In this document: piece after piece, positions 37,438 to 44,873 of the stretch
Layout of the letters: each line of letters opens with the position of its first letter
Numbering within the stretch: position 1 is the first letter of the stretch
Assembly: GCF_022829365.1 (NCBI RefSeq)
Contig: NZ_JAKSYJ010000074.1
Coordinates: 1 to 48,605, forward strand
DNA length: 48,605 bases
Source of the DNA: Methylobacterium sp. J-077
GTDB taxonomy: Bacteria > Pseudomonadota > Alphaproteobacteria > Rhizobiales > Beijerinckiaceae
Direction of reading: 5' to 3'
Notes under the pieces: generated by a model
The model's database searches: none
Told to the model about the DNA's origin: nothing
What the model saw: the letters and a program-made list of their open reading frames with translations, nothing else
Program-made: the position numbers and the translations under genes

Positions 37438-37914
37438 CTAGTGCGACGCCTGCTCGGCGGCGTGTTGCGTCTGCTGGACGGCGTCCTGCCCCTGCTTGAC
37501 CGCCTTCTGCGTGTCCTCGACGCCCTGCTGCACCGCCGAGCGGGCCCGCTCCGCGCCCTGTTGCAGCGCCCCCTGGGCGAGGCCGCCGAGTTCCTTGGCC
37601 TGAGCCTGGATGGCGAAGAAGCGCTCGCGCACATATTCGGCCTGAAGCTGCAGCGCTTCCGGAAACGAGCGCGCCGTCGCGAGCTTCTGCGCCAGGTCGA
37701 AGGCGGCGCGGACGTTCTGCTCGGTATGATCGAGGCTACGGGTGTAGATGTCTTGCGCGTTGGTCCGGGCCAGCTCGGTGGAGCCGTGGACCGTATCGGC
37801 GGCGCGCCGCGCGGAGCCGATAAAGCTTCCGAACGCCTTGCGGGCCTGCTCGACGCTGGTTTCGGCCAGATCGCGCAGCTGCGGAGGAACCTCGAAGCTC
37901 GGAGTGTTCGCCAT
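37438..37914 (-). CDS. Phasin-family protein
   Basis: A 158-residue, almost wholly helical protein. FEVPPQLRDLAETSVEQARKAFGSF and then NAQDIYTRSLDHTEQNVRAAFDLAQKLATA fit the Phasin_2 family; the motifs are given here in short parts: VPPQLRDLAETSVEQA, AFDLAQKLATARS. The C-terminal 50 residues are a Gln/Ala/Lys heptad-like repeat (QQGAERARSAVQQGVEDTQ). Phasins coat polyhydroxyalkanoate granules and control their size. GGAG stands 8 bases before ATG 37914. No PHA synthase is in the window. Confidence 0.85.
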   Translation of the reverse strand: MANTPSFEVPPQLRDLAETSVEQARKAFGSFIGSARRAADTVHGSTELARTNAQDIYTRSLDHTEQNVRAAFDLAQKLATARSFPEALQLQAEYVRERFFAIQAQAKELGGLAQGALQQGAERARSAVQQGVEDTQKAVKQGQDAVQQTQHAAEQASH

Positions 37915-38018
37915 GACTGATCTCCTGTCAGCCGCATGTCCGGCCGCGGCCGCACTTGTTGTGCATCGCACAAGCGGCAAGGTCCAGAGATCCGCGGGGA
38001 CCGGACGACGAGATTCTG

Positions 38019-38219
38019 TCAGATCTCGGTCTCGCGCCTGACGATCGCGTCCTCGCCGCTCCCCTTCTGCGACAGACCGACCTCCGGCGCGTCGTCCGGG
38101 ATCGGCAGCGGCTGGTTGGACGCGTCCGCCTCGCTCTCTACGGGCGCGATTTCCGGATCCGGATCGACCCGATTCGACGTCCGATCCGGAACGGTCGCGG
38201 GTTTGCGCGAATCAGTCAT
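38019..38219 (-). CDS. Small acidic, probably disordered protein, 66 aa
   Basis: ATG 38219 is preceded by AGGAAAG at good spacing. The 66 residues are rich in Asp, Glu, Pro and Ser (RVDPDPEIAPVESEADAS), with no hydrophobic core or signal peptide. A promoter for it and for the phasin gene downstream may be shared. No family is recognised. Confidence 0.5.
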   Translation of the reverse strand: MTDSRKPATVPDRTSNRVDPDPEIAPVESEADASNQPLPIPDDAPEVGLSQKGSGEDAIVRRETEI

Positions 38220-38372
38220 CCGAAGCTTTCCTGTTTCGAGTCCCGGATCCGATATCCAGGACGAAGCGCTCAGCAACGCACACGCCCCACGGATCCTGCA
38301 GATCATCCATCGCCGTGTGGCCGGGATCGCATGCGCCGCGCTATATGCGGGCGGAAGAACGAGGAGGGTGTC

Positions 38373-38567
38373 GTGTTCACCGTTAAGGGGATCGATCCGT
38401 CCGGGCGCGTCATGACCTTCGCGTGCGGGACCGACGAGCAGGCTATGGAGAAGACCTGGGAACTCGTCCGGCGCGGGTTCCGGGAGATCATGGTCGCCGA
38501 TCCCAAGGGTAAGGAGATGTCCGCGGCCGCCTTCGAGCGGTCCCTGGACATCGATTGGGGGGAGTGA
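38373..38567 (+). CDS. Small conserved protein, 64 aa
   Basis: GTG 38373 follows a strong GAGGAGG. The protein (FTVKGIDPSGRVMTFACGTD and EQAMEKTWELVRRGFREIMV) has a strand-strand-helix-strand pattern like small alpha/beta proteins found repeatedly in Methylobacterium. It is soluble, with one cysteine, and its function is unknown. The start is firm because of the ribosome site, although the frame is open further upstream. Confidence 0.65.
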   Translation: MFTVKGIDPSGRVMTFACGTDEQAMEKTWELVRRGFREIMVADPKGKEMSAAAFERSLDIDWGE

Positions 38568-38600
38568 GCCGCAGCGTACTCGATCCCCCAAAAGGTCGCT

Positions 38601-38906
38601 CTAGCGGTTGCCGAGCGCCGGGCCGCCCGCGGTGCCGCCGGTCCCGGGCGGTCCGCTCGTCGGGGTGCCGCCGATATTGACCCCCGGCGTGGTGCCCGGG
38701 ACGGAGGAGTTGCTGGGATTGGCCGTCGTGCCCGTGGTGATCTGGGCATTCGGGCCGCTGCCCACCGTTCCGCCCCCGACGCCGCCGCTGGTCGGCGGGG
38801 CGGTCACGCCGGTATTGCCGGCGCCATCGGTCGTCACCTGCGCGGCAGCCGGGCCGGCCAACAGGAGGGCCAGAGCGCCCGAGAGCCGCATCGTCGTGCG
38901 TGTCAT
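38601..38906 (-). CDS. Exported Gly/Thr-rich protein, 101 aa
   Basis: A signal peptide (about 1-23, LLLAGPAAAQ) is followed by about 78 residues of Gly, Thr, Pro, Ser and Asn (GVTAPPTSGGVGGGTVGSG), similar in composition to the larger secreted protein at 34433-35266. ATG 38906 or ATG 38891 could start it. No domain. A surface or extracellular role is an inference from composition. Confidence 0.6.
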   Translation of the reverse strand: MTRTTMRLSGALALLLAGPAAAQVTTDGAGNTGVTAPPTSGGVGGGTVGSGPNAQITTGTTANPSNSSVPGTTPGVNIGGTPTSGPPGTGGTAGGPALGNR

Positions 38907-38980
38907 GGATCCGTCCGTTGCTTGGGGTCGGACGGCAACGGGTGCGGGCCGGCGAAGTTCACATCGCGCGGCGCAGCGTT

Positions 38981-39229
38981 TCAATGCAACTCGTAGCAGT
39001 TCGTGATCACCCGCGGGTTGCGCGTCACGTCGTACAGGATCGAGCACTGGACGAGGTATCGGGTATCCTTCCTCCGAAATAGGATCAGCGAGGACCGATT
39101 ATCGAATGTGCCGGTATAGCCGGCGATTTCCCAGCCGTCGGCGCTGAGCCGTTCGACTGTGAGGGGCTCGGCGGCGGCCGCGCCCAGGACCGCCCCGAGA
39201 CACGCGGCAAGGCTTAAGCACCAGCGCAT
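38981..39229 (-). CDS. Small exported protein, 82 aa
   Basis: A signal peptide (about 1-20, LGAVLGAAAA) is followed by a compact beta-rich part: LTVERLSADGWEIAGYTGTF, SSLILFRRKDTRYLVQCSIL and VTRNPRVITNCYELH, with two cysteines (61 and 78) that could pair in the periplasm. The pattern resembles small exported proteins widespread in Methylobacterium. ATG 39229. The next gene upstream on the same strand ends 20 bases away. Confidence 0.7.
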   Translation of the reverse strand: MRWCLSLAACLGAVLGAAAAEPLTVERLSADGWEIAGYTGTFDNRSSLILFRRKDTRYLVQCSILYDVTRNPRVITNCYELH

Positions 39230-39249
39230 CGGGGTACCCCACGCGGCCT

Positions 39250-39432
39250 TCACAGGCCCGGCACGTCGTCGATATCCGGCGCGGGTTCCCGGTCCGGCGG
39301 GGCGGGATCGTCCTCCGGCGCGGGCGGGAGCCGGGGCGGCGGCATCTCGCCGGTATTCGGCGGCATCGGCAGGCCCTGCGGCAGGTCGGAGACGGGCATG
39401 TCGTCGGCCCTGGGCGATCTGGGATCGGGCAT
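39250..39432 (-). CDS. Small Pro-rich protein, 60 aa
   Basis: ATG 39432 follows AGGGA. The 60 residues are Pro/Asp/Met-rich (GLPMPPNTGEMPPPRLPPAP) and probably disordered, without a signal peptide. It precedes the exported 82-residue protein on the same strand. The biased composition makes a chance frame possible. Confidence 0.4.
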   Translation of the reverse strand: MPDPRSPRADDMPVSDLPQGLPMPPNTGEMPPPRLPPAPEDDPAPPDREPAPDIDDVPGL

Positions 39433-39605
39433 GGCGTGTCCCTGGCGTCGATATCGCAACCTGCAAATGGGCAGATCCGGCACGGACAGAACGGTCGTCG
39501 CGCTCGAAGGTGCCCGCTCTCGATCGGCCGCGGCAACCGTTTCGATGGCTCCGAGGTTCTGTCACCACGTGGTCACCTCTGGCTGCGCAAGCCGGAGAAC
39601 TGCAC

Positions 39606-39995
39606 GTGAGCCGTGTCCTCGTCCCGATCCTGACCGCGACCTTGATCGTCGGCGTCCTGTCTCCGGCCTTCGCGATGACTCGCAAGGTCAAAGTGCCGAA
39701 CCGGTACGACGGCGCCTGGACCATCGTGGCGACCACATCCGAAGGGCCCTGTGCGGCGCAGACCAGCTACCAAGTCCAGATCAAGGATAGCGACGCCTCG
39801 ATCCCCGGGGACGAGGTTGACATCGACGGTGGCGTGACGGCGAGCGGCAGCGTCCAGGCCACGATCACCAGCGGCTCGAACACCGTGCCGATCGCCGGCA
39901 GCCTCGACACCCAGGGCGCCGGCAGCGGCACATGGCGGACGACCGGCAGCCCGATCACGTGCAGCGGGCGGTGGAACGCCCGCCGTTCGGGCTGA
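39606..39995 (+). CDS. Exported beta-rich protein, 129 aa
   Basis: GTG 39606 has CGGAG upstream. A signal peptide (about 1-23, LSPAFA) is followed by YDGAWTIVATTSEGPCAAQT, YQVQIKDSD, VDIDGGVTASGSVQATI and GTWRTTGSPITCSGRW, a repetitive beta-strand pattern with two cysteines that may pair. Similar exported proteins of unknown function are frequent in Hyphomicrobiales. It converges on the PilZ gene. Confidence 0.75.
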   Translation: MSRVLVPILTATLIVGVLSPAFAMTRKVKVPNRYDGAWTIVATTSEGPCAAQTSYQVQIKDSDASIPGDEVDIDGGVTASGSVQATITSGSNTVPIAGSLDTQGAGSGTWRTTGSPITCSGRWNARRSG

Positions 39996-40011
39996 GCGGC
40001 GTCAAGCCGCT

Positions 40012-40311
40012 TCAGACCGGCGCCGGCACGCGGCGCAGGCTCGGGCGGCCCGACCGGCCGATCTCCGGCTCGTTCGTTGCCGCCCCGATCTCCTCCGCCT
40101 TGCGCCACACCACCCGGCAGATGAGGATCTCATTGCTCGAATCGATGTTGAGAACGAACCGGTCCGGCAAGATCTCGGCCTCCGGCAGGGCGATGCGGAC
40201 GCCGCCCAGCGAGCGATTGTAGACAATGCACGGCAGGCTGCGATGCTCGTCGATCGAAATACTGCCGGTTTCGTTCAGGAACGTGCGCGGAGCGCTCCGT
40301 CGGTCAAGCAT
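40012..40311 (-). CDS. PilZ-domain protein
   Basis: A 99-residue single-domain protein. RRSAPR (4-9) matches the RxxxR c-di-GMP motif and NRSLGG (32-37) the (D/N)xSxxG motif, followed by the usual beta-barrel strands (RFVLNIDSS, ILICRVVWR). It is likely a c-di-GMP receptor or a related degenerate PilZ. ATG 40311. A GGDEF protein is encoded 4.5 kb away. No target is indicated by the neighbours. Confidence 0.85.
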   Translation of the reverse strand: MLDRRSAPRTFLNETGSISIDEHRSLPCIVYNRSLGGVRIALPEAEILPDRFVLNIDSSNEILICRVVWRKAEEIGAATNEPEIGRSGRPSLRRVPAPV

Positions 40312-40392
40312 CGCTGCCTCGTGAACTTTGAGGCGCGCAGGATCGGTGACCCACGTTCAGAACAGGTTTTGGAAACGCGTCGGATTGTCTGC

Positions 40393-40438
40393 ATCCATGC
40401 ATGAATGCTGGCGCGCGGCGCGGCATTCATGCATGGAT
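40393..40438. repeat. Long perfect palindrome with 16-bp arms
   Basis: ATCCATGCATGAATGC (40393-40408) and GCATTCATGCATGGAT (40423-40438) are exact complements around a 14-base GC loop. Each arm itself contains the palindrome ATGCAT. It lies between the start of the PilZ gene and the end of the next reverse-strand gene, so it may be a terminator or processing hairpin, or a binding site. Confidence 0.8.
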
Positions 40439-40460
40439 TGAAGGTGTCGGCGCAGCCGCG

Positions 40461-40643
40461 CTACCCGGTGACCACTCCGACCAGCGTCGCGAGAAAGCCG
40501 AGCGCCACGGCACCGATCCCGCTCATGAACATCACGTCCCAGCCGGCGAAGTCGTTCGACCGGGGGGCCCGGGCGAAGGCGAAGATCGTGAGCGCGGCGC
40601 CAAACACGACGAGGGCGATGGCAATGGTGATCGGTGTGGACAT
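40461..40643 (-). CDS. Small two-helix membrane protein, 60 aa
   Basis: ATG 40643 with GGAGGA upstream. Two hydrophobic helices (about 4-26 and 37-58) flank a short polar loop (RAPRSNDFAGWD). It is a probable inner-membrane mini-protein of unknown function. The 259 bases upstream hold no supportable gene. Confidence 0.65.
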   Translation of the reverse strand: MSTPITIAIALVVFGAALTIFAFARAPRSNDFAGWDVMFMSGIGAVALGFLATLVGVVTG

Positions 40644-40902
40644 GGCGTGATCCTCCGACGCCGGTCTCCTGGCCCTTCGGGCTCTTGTCCGGACGATCGC
40701 AGCCGGCGTGATCTGCTTTCGCTCGTCCGTTCTCGAAACATGACAGACGATCGGAGAGCGAACAAGCTGATAATCTGTTCTGCACTGCAGAACCGGAAGG
40801 GGCCTCACCTTCAACATCTCACTTTTGCGGATGCTTTTGTCTGGGGACGGTCCCGGGGCGCCGAAGAGTGGCGCCGCGTCGGCCGGGCGGGGCCACAGCG
40901 AG

Positions 40903-41265
40903 TCAGTCGACGAACACCCGGACGCCGTCCGTGTTGAGGATGTCCCGCTGATCGGCGCACCATTGGTCCGCCCCGACTTCCGCGATCGTCCTGGCGACGC
41001 GCTGGCCCTCCTCCGCGATGGCTGCCTCGGCCTGCCGACGGCCGACAGCCGCCTCAAGCGCTCTGCGGACGGTCCGCGATAGGCTCTCTGACACCGCGTC
41101 ATCGACAGTGTAGAGCTTGCGGCAATACAGGACGATGCCGGCCTGGGCGCCGACGATCCGCGCCAGGCCGTCGATCGTCTCGGCCCGCTTCTCGTCCTGC
41201 GCCGCTGTCGGGCCGGACGAGAGGGTCGACGCGGCTAGCGCGGCGGCGAGCAAGGCGCGTCTCAT
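40903..41265 (-). CDS. Exported helical protein with one cysteine pair, 120 aa
   Basis: ATG 41265 follows AGGAAAG. A signal peptide (about 1-22, GPTAAQ) leads to a mature, mostly helical part with two cysteines: YCRKLYTVDDAVSESLSRTV and GADQWCADQRDILNTDG. No known domain. It is probably a periplasmic helical-bundle protein closed by a disulfide. Confidence 0.65.
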   Translation of the reverse strand: MRRALLAAALAASTLSSGPTAAQDEKRAETIDGLARIVGAQAGIVLYCRKLYTVDDAVSESLSRTVRRALEAAVGRRQAEAAIAEEGQRVARTIAEVGADQWCADQRDILNTDGVRVFVD

Positions 41266-41480
41266 GGTCAGGCTTTCCTCTGCGGGCTGGAGCCGGATTC
41301 GCGTGTGGGCGCTGGTCCGTGACGCAGAGATAGGGCCGTCCATCGTGGATGCCGCCTCGGCGAGGGCTTCCGCGAAGCGACATCAGATCGCGGCGCTGCC
41401 GGGCTTTGCGCTGTCAGCGCATCACGGCCTTTCGGAGCCGGCGATTTCCGTCCTGCGTCACGCGTGGAGGCGCTTTTCGG

Positions 41481-41759
41481 TCACTTCCGGGCCGACATCA
41501 TGTCGTGCGTGAGCACGGTCAGCTTGCCGATCAGGCTGGAGATGTCGGCGCCCTTGCACGACCATTGCGTGCCGATCGCCTCGCCATCCGCCGAGACCGA
41601 GACGACGGCCACCGAGCGCAACCGTCCTTCACGGGCGAGGGCCAGCTGGTCCTGCAGCACCGCGATCACCGATGCGGTGTCTTCATCGGCCACGGTCGGG
41701 GCGATATGCGCCGGGAACGCCACGACGGAGTTCGGCTTCGCCTGCTCACGCTTCATCAT
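41481..41759 (-). CDS. Small hypothetical protein, 92 aa
   Basis: From ATG 41759 the protein reads MMKREQAKPNSVVAFPAHIA, then VIAVLQDQLALAREGRLRSV and AVVSVSADGEAIGTQWSC, a helix followed by paired strands. This resembles small cytosolic proteins with a REGRLRxVAVV element seen widely in Methylobacterium. A GTG at 41774 is an alternative start. Function is unknown. Confidence 0.65.
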   Translation of the reverse strand: MMKREQAKPNSVVAFPAHIAPTVADEDTASVIAVLQDQLALAREGRLRSVAVVSVSADGEAIGTQWSCKGADISSLIGKLTVLTHDMMSARK

Positions 41760-42032
41760 GTTTCGACCCCGCACCTGTCACTCTTGGGATCCGGCGTGGG
41801 CATCAGCTTTGTGCAGAGTGTGGCAGCTTGTCCGTGTCGGGCCACGTCGCGGATCGGTGTGGCCGTGGGGCAACGATTGTCGGCAGGACCAGACGATCCG
41901 CCCGGGTGGCTCGGAAACAGCGGATACGGCACGCGGTCGACGGATGATGCAACCGGAGGGCGCGCGCGCCGGTCCGACCGTGATCGGGACGAGACCTCGG
42001 CGGCCCCTCCCGCTGGAGGCGTCGGGATCCGA

Positions 42033-42500
42033 TCAGGCGGCCTTCCGGCCCTTGCGCTCGCGATCGGCCATGGCACCGGGCTGACCGAGACCGATCGCCT
42101 TGGCGAGGGCGGAGCGCTGCTCGGCGTAGCTCGGGGCGACCATCGGGTAGTCGGCCGGCAGGCCGTAGCGCTCGCGGTAGCTCTGCGGGCTAAGACCGTT
42201 TGCGGTCAGATGCCGCTTGAGCGTCTTGTAGGTCTTGCCGTCGATGAAGCTGACGATCCCGTCCTGCTGGACCGACTTGCGGATCTGGGCCGAGCTCGGC
42301 TTGTCGACGGACACGGACGTGTCCGCACCGGCCGCGGCGGTGCCCGTCCCGGCGGCCAGGCCGGCGATCGCACCGTGCACCCGGGCGATCAGGGCTGGCA
42401 GCTCGGCAGCCGGAACCGGGTTGTTCGACACGTAGGCGGCGACGACATCACCCGCCAGACCGATGAGATCAGGTGTGTGCACGATGGTTTCTTCTGTCAC
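42033..42500 (-). CDS. MucR/Ros-family transcriptional regulator without zinc ligands
   Basis: A 155-residue protein. The N-terminal helical region (about 10-48) corresponds to the MucR oligomerisation part. The C-terminal DNA-binding part contains GKTYKTLKRHLTANGLSPQSY and YGLPADYPMVAPSYAEQRS, diagnostic of MucR/Ros. The usual first cysteine is Ser (S84), D87 and H97 remain, and the second histidine is lost, so zinc binding is unlikely. Zinc-free homologues (Ml proteins) are known from Mesorhizobium. MucR proteins act as global, H-NS-like regulators of AT-rich promoters. The GTG start at 42500 is the only candidate near the N-terminus. Confidence 0.88.
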   Translation of the reverse strand: MTEETIVHTPDLIGLAGDVVAAYVSNNPVPAAELPALIARVHGAIAGLAAGTGTAAAGADTSVSVDKPSSAQIRKSVQQDGIVSFIDGKTYKTLKRHLTANGLSPQSYRERYGLPADYPMVAPSYAEQRSALAKAIGLGQPGAMADRERKGRKAA

Positions 42501-43192
42501 TTCATGGTTCCCGATGTGCCCCTCACGTGCGATTTGCTACTTCTCGCATCCGAATGCAAGTTACAAAACCATATGACGCGGTGCATCACCGTCATGATCG
42601 CTGTGCATGCTCGCATCCCTGGGTAGGAACTTCTGGCACAACCGTCAGGTGAACTATCCTGGCGGTGTCGAGGTTTCGACAATCCTTGCGCCAGTGTTTC
42701 TAGGCCGCGGCCAATCGTTCGTCACATCTCGGATTCCGCGGGTTGCTAGCGCAACCCGGATTCGGCCTGTTCAGTCGGCGCTTCGAGCCGGTGTCAGCGA
42801 CGCCGAGCGGAGCATCGCATGTTTTAGAGTTCCGCATGTCGTTTTTCTTGGCATAATTCGACCCTTGTCTGATAGAAGACAGTTGTCGGAATGCGGCGGG
42901 CTCTCGGAATTGTTCTCCCGTCATTGCGCGAAGCAGGTCGGATATCGAAACTAGACTGCCAGCTCCGGCGCCGCGGCCGAGCCTGGTACGGTATGCTCAG
43001 CCCGATGCGGTGATTGAGAGCCGCCGCTGTAGCAAAGCGTTGATCCGGCAGCCGATCCGCATCCTTCACGCACCCAAATTGACACCGTGCGTGTTCGGAT
43101 CACCTTGTGTTATCAACTCATGGGTGAATAGTCTTCGCGGTTGCAGCCGCTCCTGCGGTGACGCGCGTGCGCAGCCGTGGCATTGCGCGATT
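42501..43192. other. Gene-free spacer of about 690 bases
   Basis: No frame here has convincing composition; the 115-codon frame at 42607-42954 lacks a ribosome site and any recognisable pattern. The region is moderately AT-richer than average around 42830-42960. The promoter of the MucR-like gene should be at the left end. An unannotated small RNA is possible but nothing specific was seen. Confidence 0.45.
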
Positions 43193-43399
43193 ATGCTCCT
43201 GCTCGCTCTCCTCCTCGCCCTTCTGGTCGTCCTGGCCGTCATGATCATCACGCGTCGCTGGACCGGCCGGCTGGCCTCGCTCGCTACCTTGATCGCCGGG
43301 GCGATCATGGCCCTGTGGCTGGCCCAGGTCGGGCTGCTGCCGGGCTCGACCGGCCCGCTGACGCCCGACCGGCCCCGCGTTCCGGGGCTCGACCGGTAA
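43193..43399 (+). CDS. Small membrane protein, 68 aa
   Basis: ATG 43193. Two hydrophobic helices (LLLALLLALLVVLAVMII and LATLIAGAIMALWLAQVGLL) are separated by RRWTGR, with a Pro-rich tail. No clear ribosome site, so the start is uncertain. It is followed by another small membrane protein on the same strand. Confidence 0.5.
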   Translation: MLLLALLLALLVVLAVMIITRRWTGRLASLATLIAGAIMALWLAQVGLLPGSTGPLTPDRPRVPGLDR

Positions 43400-43433
43400 C
43401 GTGCCGGTAACTGTCTCGGCGCGAGCATGGGGC

Positions 43434-43619
43434 ATGCCCACGCTGTCCGCCCCGCGCCTGCTTACCTTCCTGGTCTCGGCCGTGCTCATCGGTCTGGCCG
43501 TCGCCAGCCTCTACATGCGCATCCCCGTGGTCGGACGGAGTGTGGTGGCGCATCGGCAATGGTTCTTTATCGGCGCCTACGCGCTGCTGGCGCTCGGAGT
43601 CACGACCCGCAGCCTGTGA
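43434..43619 (+). CDS. Small two-helix membrane protein, 61 aa
   Basis: ATG 43434 with GGGG just upstream (GTG 43401 is an alternative). Helices at about 9-27 (LTFLVSAVLIGLAVASLYM) and 41-57 (WFFIGAYALLALGVTT) flank VGRSVVAHRQ. The arrangement is typical of small Methylobacterium membrane proteins. Function is unknown. Confidence 0.65.
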   Translation: MPTLSAPRLLTFLVSAVLIGLAVASLYMRIPVVGRSVVAHRQWFFIGAYALLALGVTTRSL

Positions 43620-43727
43620 CGGGTCCAGTCTCCGGCCCTTGCGACAGGACCCGCATTCCAGGCGCCCACCGCCGATTCGGTCGTCATCACTCTATCGCAA
43701 CCGCACTGCGTGCTTCAAAGGTAGCCG

Positions 43728-43982
43728 ATGGCGATGAAGACGACATTCGTGGTGCAGCCGTTCGAGCTGCATCGGAAGCGGCTGAGGCCGGCCCGGCAGG
43801 AGCCCGCCCAGAGCGAGTTCGGTGCCCTCAAGAAGGCTGAGGCGCTGGCCGCCCGCATGCCGGGCGCGGCGGCCCTGAAGGTGGTCGCAGACGACGAGAC
43901 CGGCGAACTCGAAGGCGTGACCATCCTGGGCCAATTCGGCGAGGTACCGGAGGACTTCGCCGAGAGCCTTCAGGGCGGTTGA
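43728..43982 (+). CDS. Conserved small protein, 84 aa
   Basis: MAMKTTFVVQPFELHRKRL, then ALKKAEALAARMPGAAALKV and DETGELEGVTILGQFGEVPE: strand, basic segment, helix, strand, acidic end. The pattern matches short hypothetical proteins that occur in several copies in Methylobacterium. Soluble; no signal peptide or enzymatic motif. Confidence 0.7.
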   Translation: MAMKTTFVVQPFELHRKRLRPARQEPAQSEFGALKKAEALAARMPGAAALKVVADDETGELEGVTILGQFGEVPEDFAESLQGG

Positions 43983-44113
43983 CGCGCATCACCGCGGCCC
44001 GGATTGGCAGAGGGATACGACCACGACGAAATGCATCGCTCGCCCTCTGGACACTACGTAGAAACAACGTAGCACGATGCTGGTGAGCAGCTGCATGCCC
44101 AGAGCCAATATCC

Positions 44114-44347
44114 GTGCCGCGATATTTTATCGATCTCCACGATGGTGCGAACCTGGTTCGCGACCAGAAAGGTTTCGATCTGCCCGATCTCGCCGCCGCG
44201 CAGGCGCAGGCCGTCCGCATGATGACCCGGATCGCCCAGGGGCTCTCGGACCCGCAGGTGCGGCAGGATTACGTGATCGCCGTCCGGGACGAGCAGGGCT
44301 CCGTCCGCCTGCGGCTGCGCCTGTCCTACGATGTCGAACCGGACTGA
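44114..44347 (+). CDS. DUF6894-like protein, 77 aa
   Basis: GTG 44114 opens MPRYFIDLHDGANLVRDQKG followed by FDLPDLAAAQAQAVRMMTRI, the hallmark of the DUF6894 family (PRYFF/ID-x-H-DG, then GxxxxDLxxAxxxA). These small alpha/beta proteins are abundant in Hyphomicrobiales and have no assigned function. It stands alone. Confidence 0.85.
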   Translation: MPRYFIDLHDGANLVRDQKGFDLPDLAAAQAQAVRMMTRIAQGLSDPQVRQDYVIAVRDEQGSVRLRLRLSYDVEPD

Positions 44348-44428
44348 AAGCCGGTGTCGTCGGATCGCTACGGAAGCGGCCCGGCAATGCGTTGAGGTCG
44401 CGCCGGTTCGCTCAAGCGAGGAGACTGC

Positions 44429-44857
44429 ATGAGACGCTCAACGATCGCGACCGGTTCGATCCTGGCGGCGTTCGTCTTTCTGGCTGGCGCTGTGTGGCCA
44501 GGGATGGCGCAAACGACGCCGCCGCCGCAGGCGGGCTCGGCCACCGCGACGCCGGACAACGCCATCCTGCTCACGGTCTTCCTGCGGCACGACCAGTCGC
44601 GCCCGCTGGCCGAGCTGAACGCGCAGCTCGCCAGGCAGGGCTTCTACAAGGCGTTCCCGCCGGCGGGCATCGAGGTCGTCTCCTGGAACGTCGTCATGGG
44701 CATCGGGCAGATCGTCACCCTGCGGCTGCCCGCCGCCCGGCTGCGGGAGATCAACCGCGTCCTGGAGGACACCGCCTGGGGCGCCTACCGGACCGAGTTC
44801 TACCCGACCTACGATTACAAGGCCGTCGGTCTGGCGGAGCACGACAAGGCCCGCTGA
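44429..44857 (+). CDS. Exported protein of unknown function, 142 aa
   Basis: ATG 44429 follows GAGGAG. A signal peptide (about 1-27, PGMAQ) leads to a mature alpha/beta part: ILLTVFLRHDQSRPLAELNA, GIEVVSWNVVMGIGQIVTLR and YRTEFYPTYDYKAVGLAEHD. The layout resembles a small ferredoxin-like fold in a periplasmic protein. No cysteines. It converges on the GGDEF gene with a 16-base gap. Confidence 0.75.
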   Translation: MRRSTIATGSILAAFVFLAGAVWPGMAQTTPPPQAGSATATPDNAILLTVFLRHDQSRPLAELNAQLARQGFYKAFPPAGIEVVSWNVVMGIGQIVTLRLPAARLREINRVLEDTAWGAYRTEFYPTYDYKAVGLAEHDKAR

Positions 44858-44873
44858 GCCGGACCGCCTTCCC

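Noticed and set aside
42607..42954. 115-codon frame in the long spacer
   Set aside because: No ribosome site, no recognisable pattern, and composition unlike neighbouring genes.
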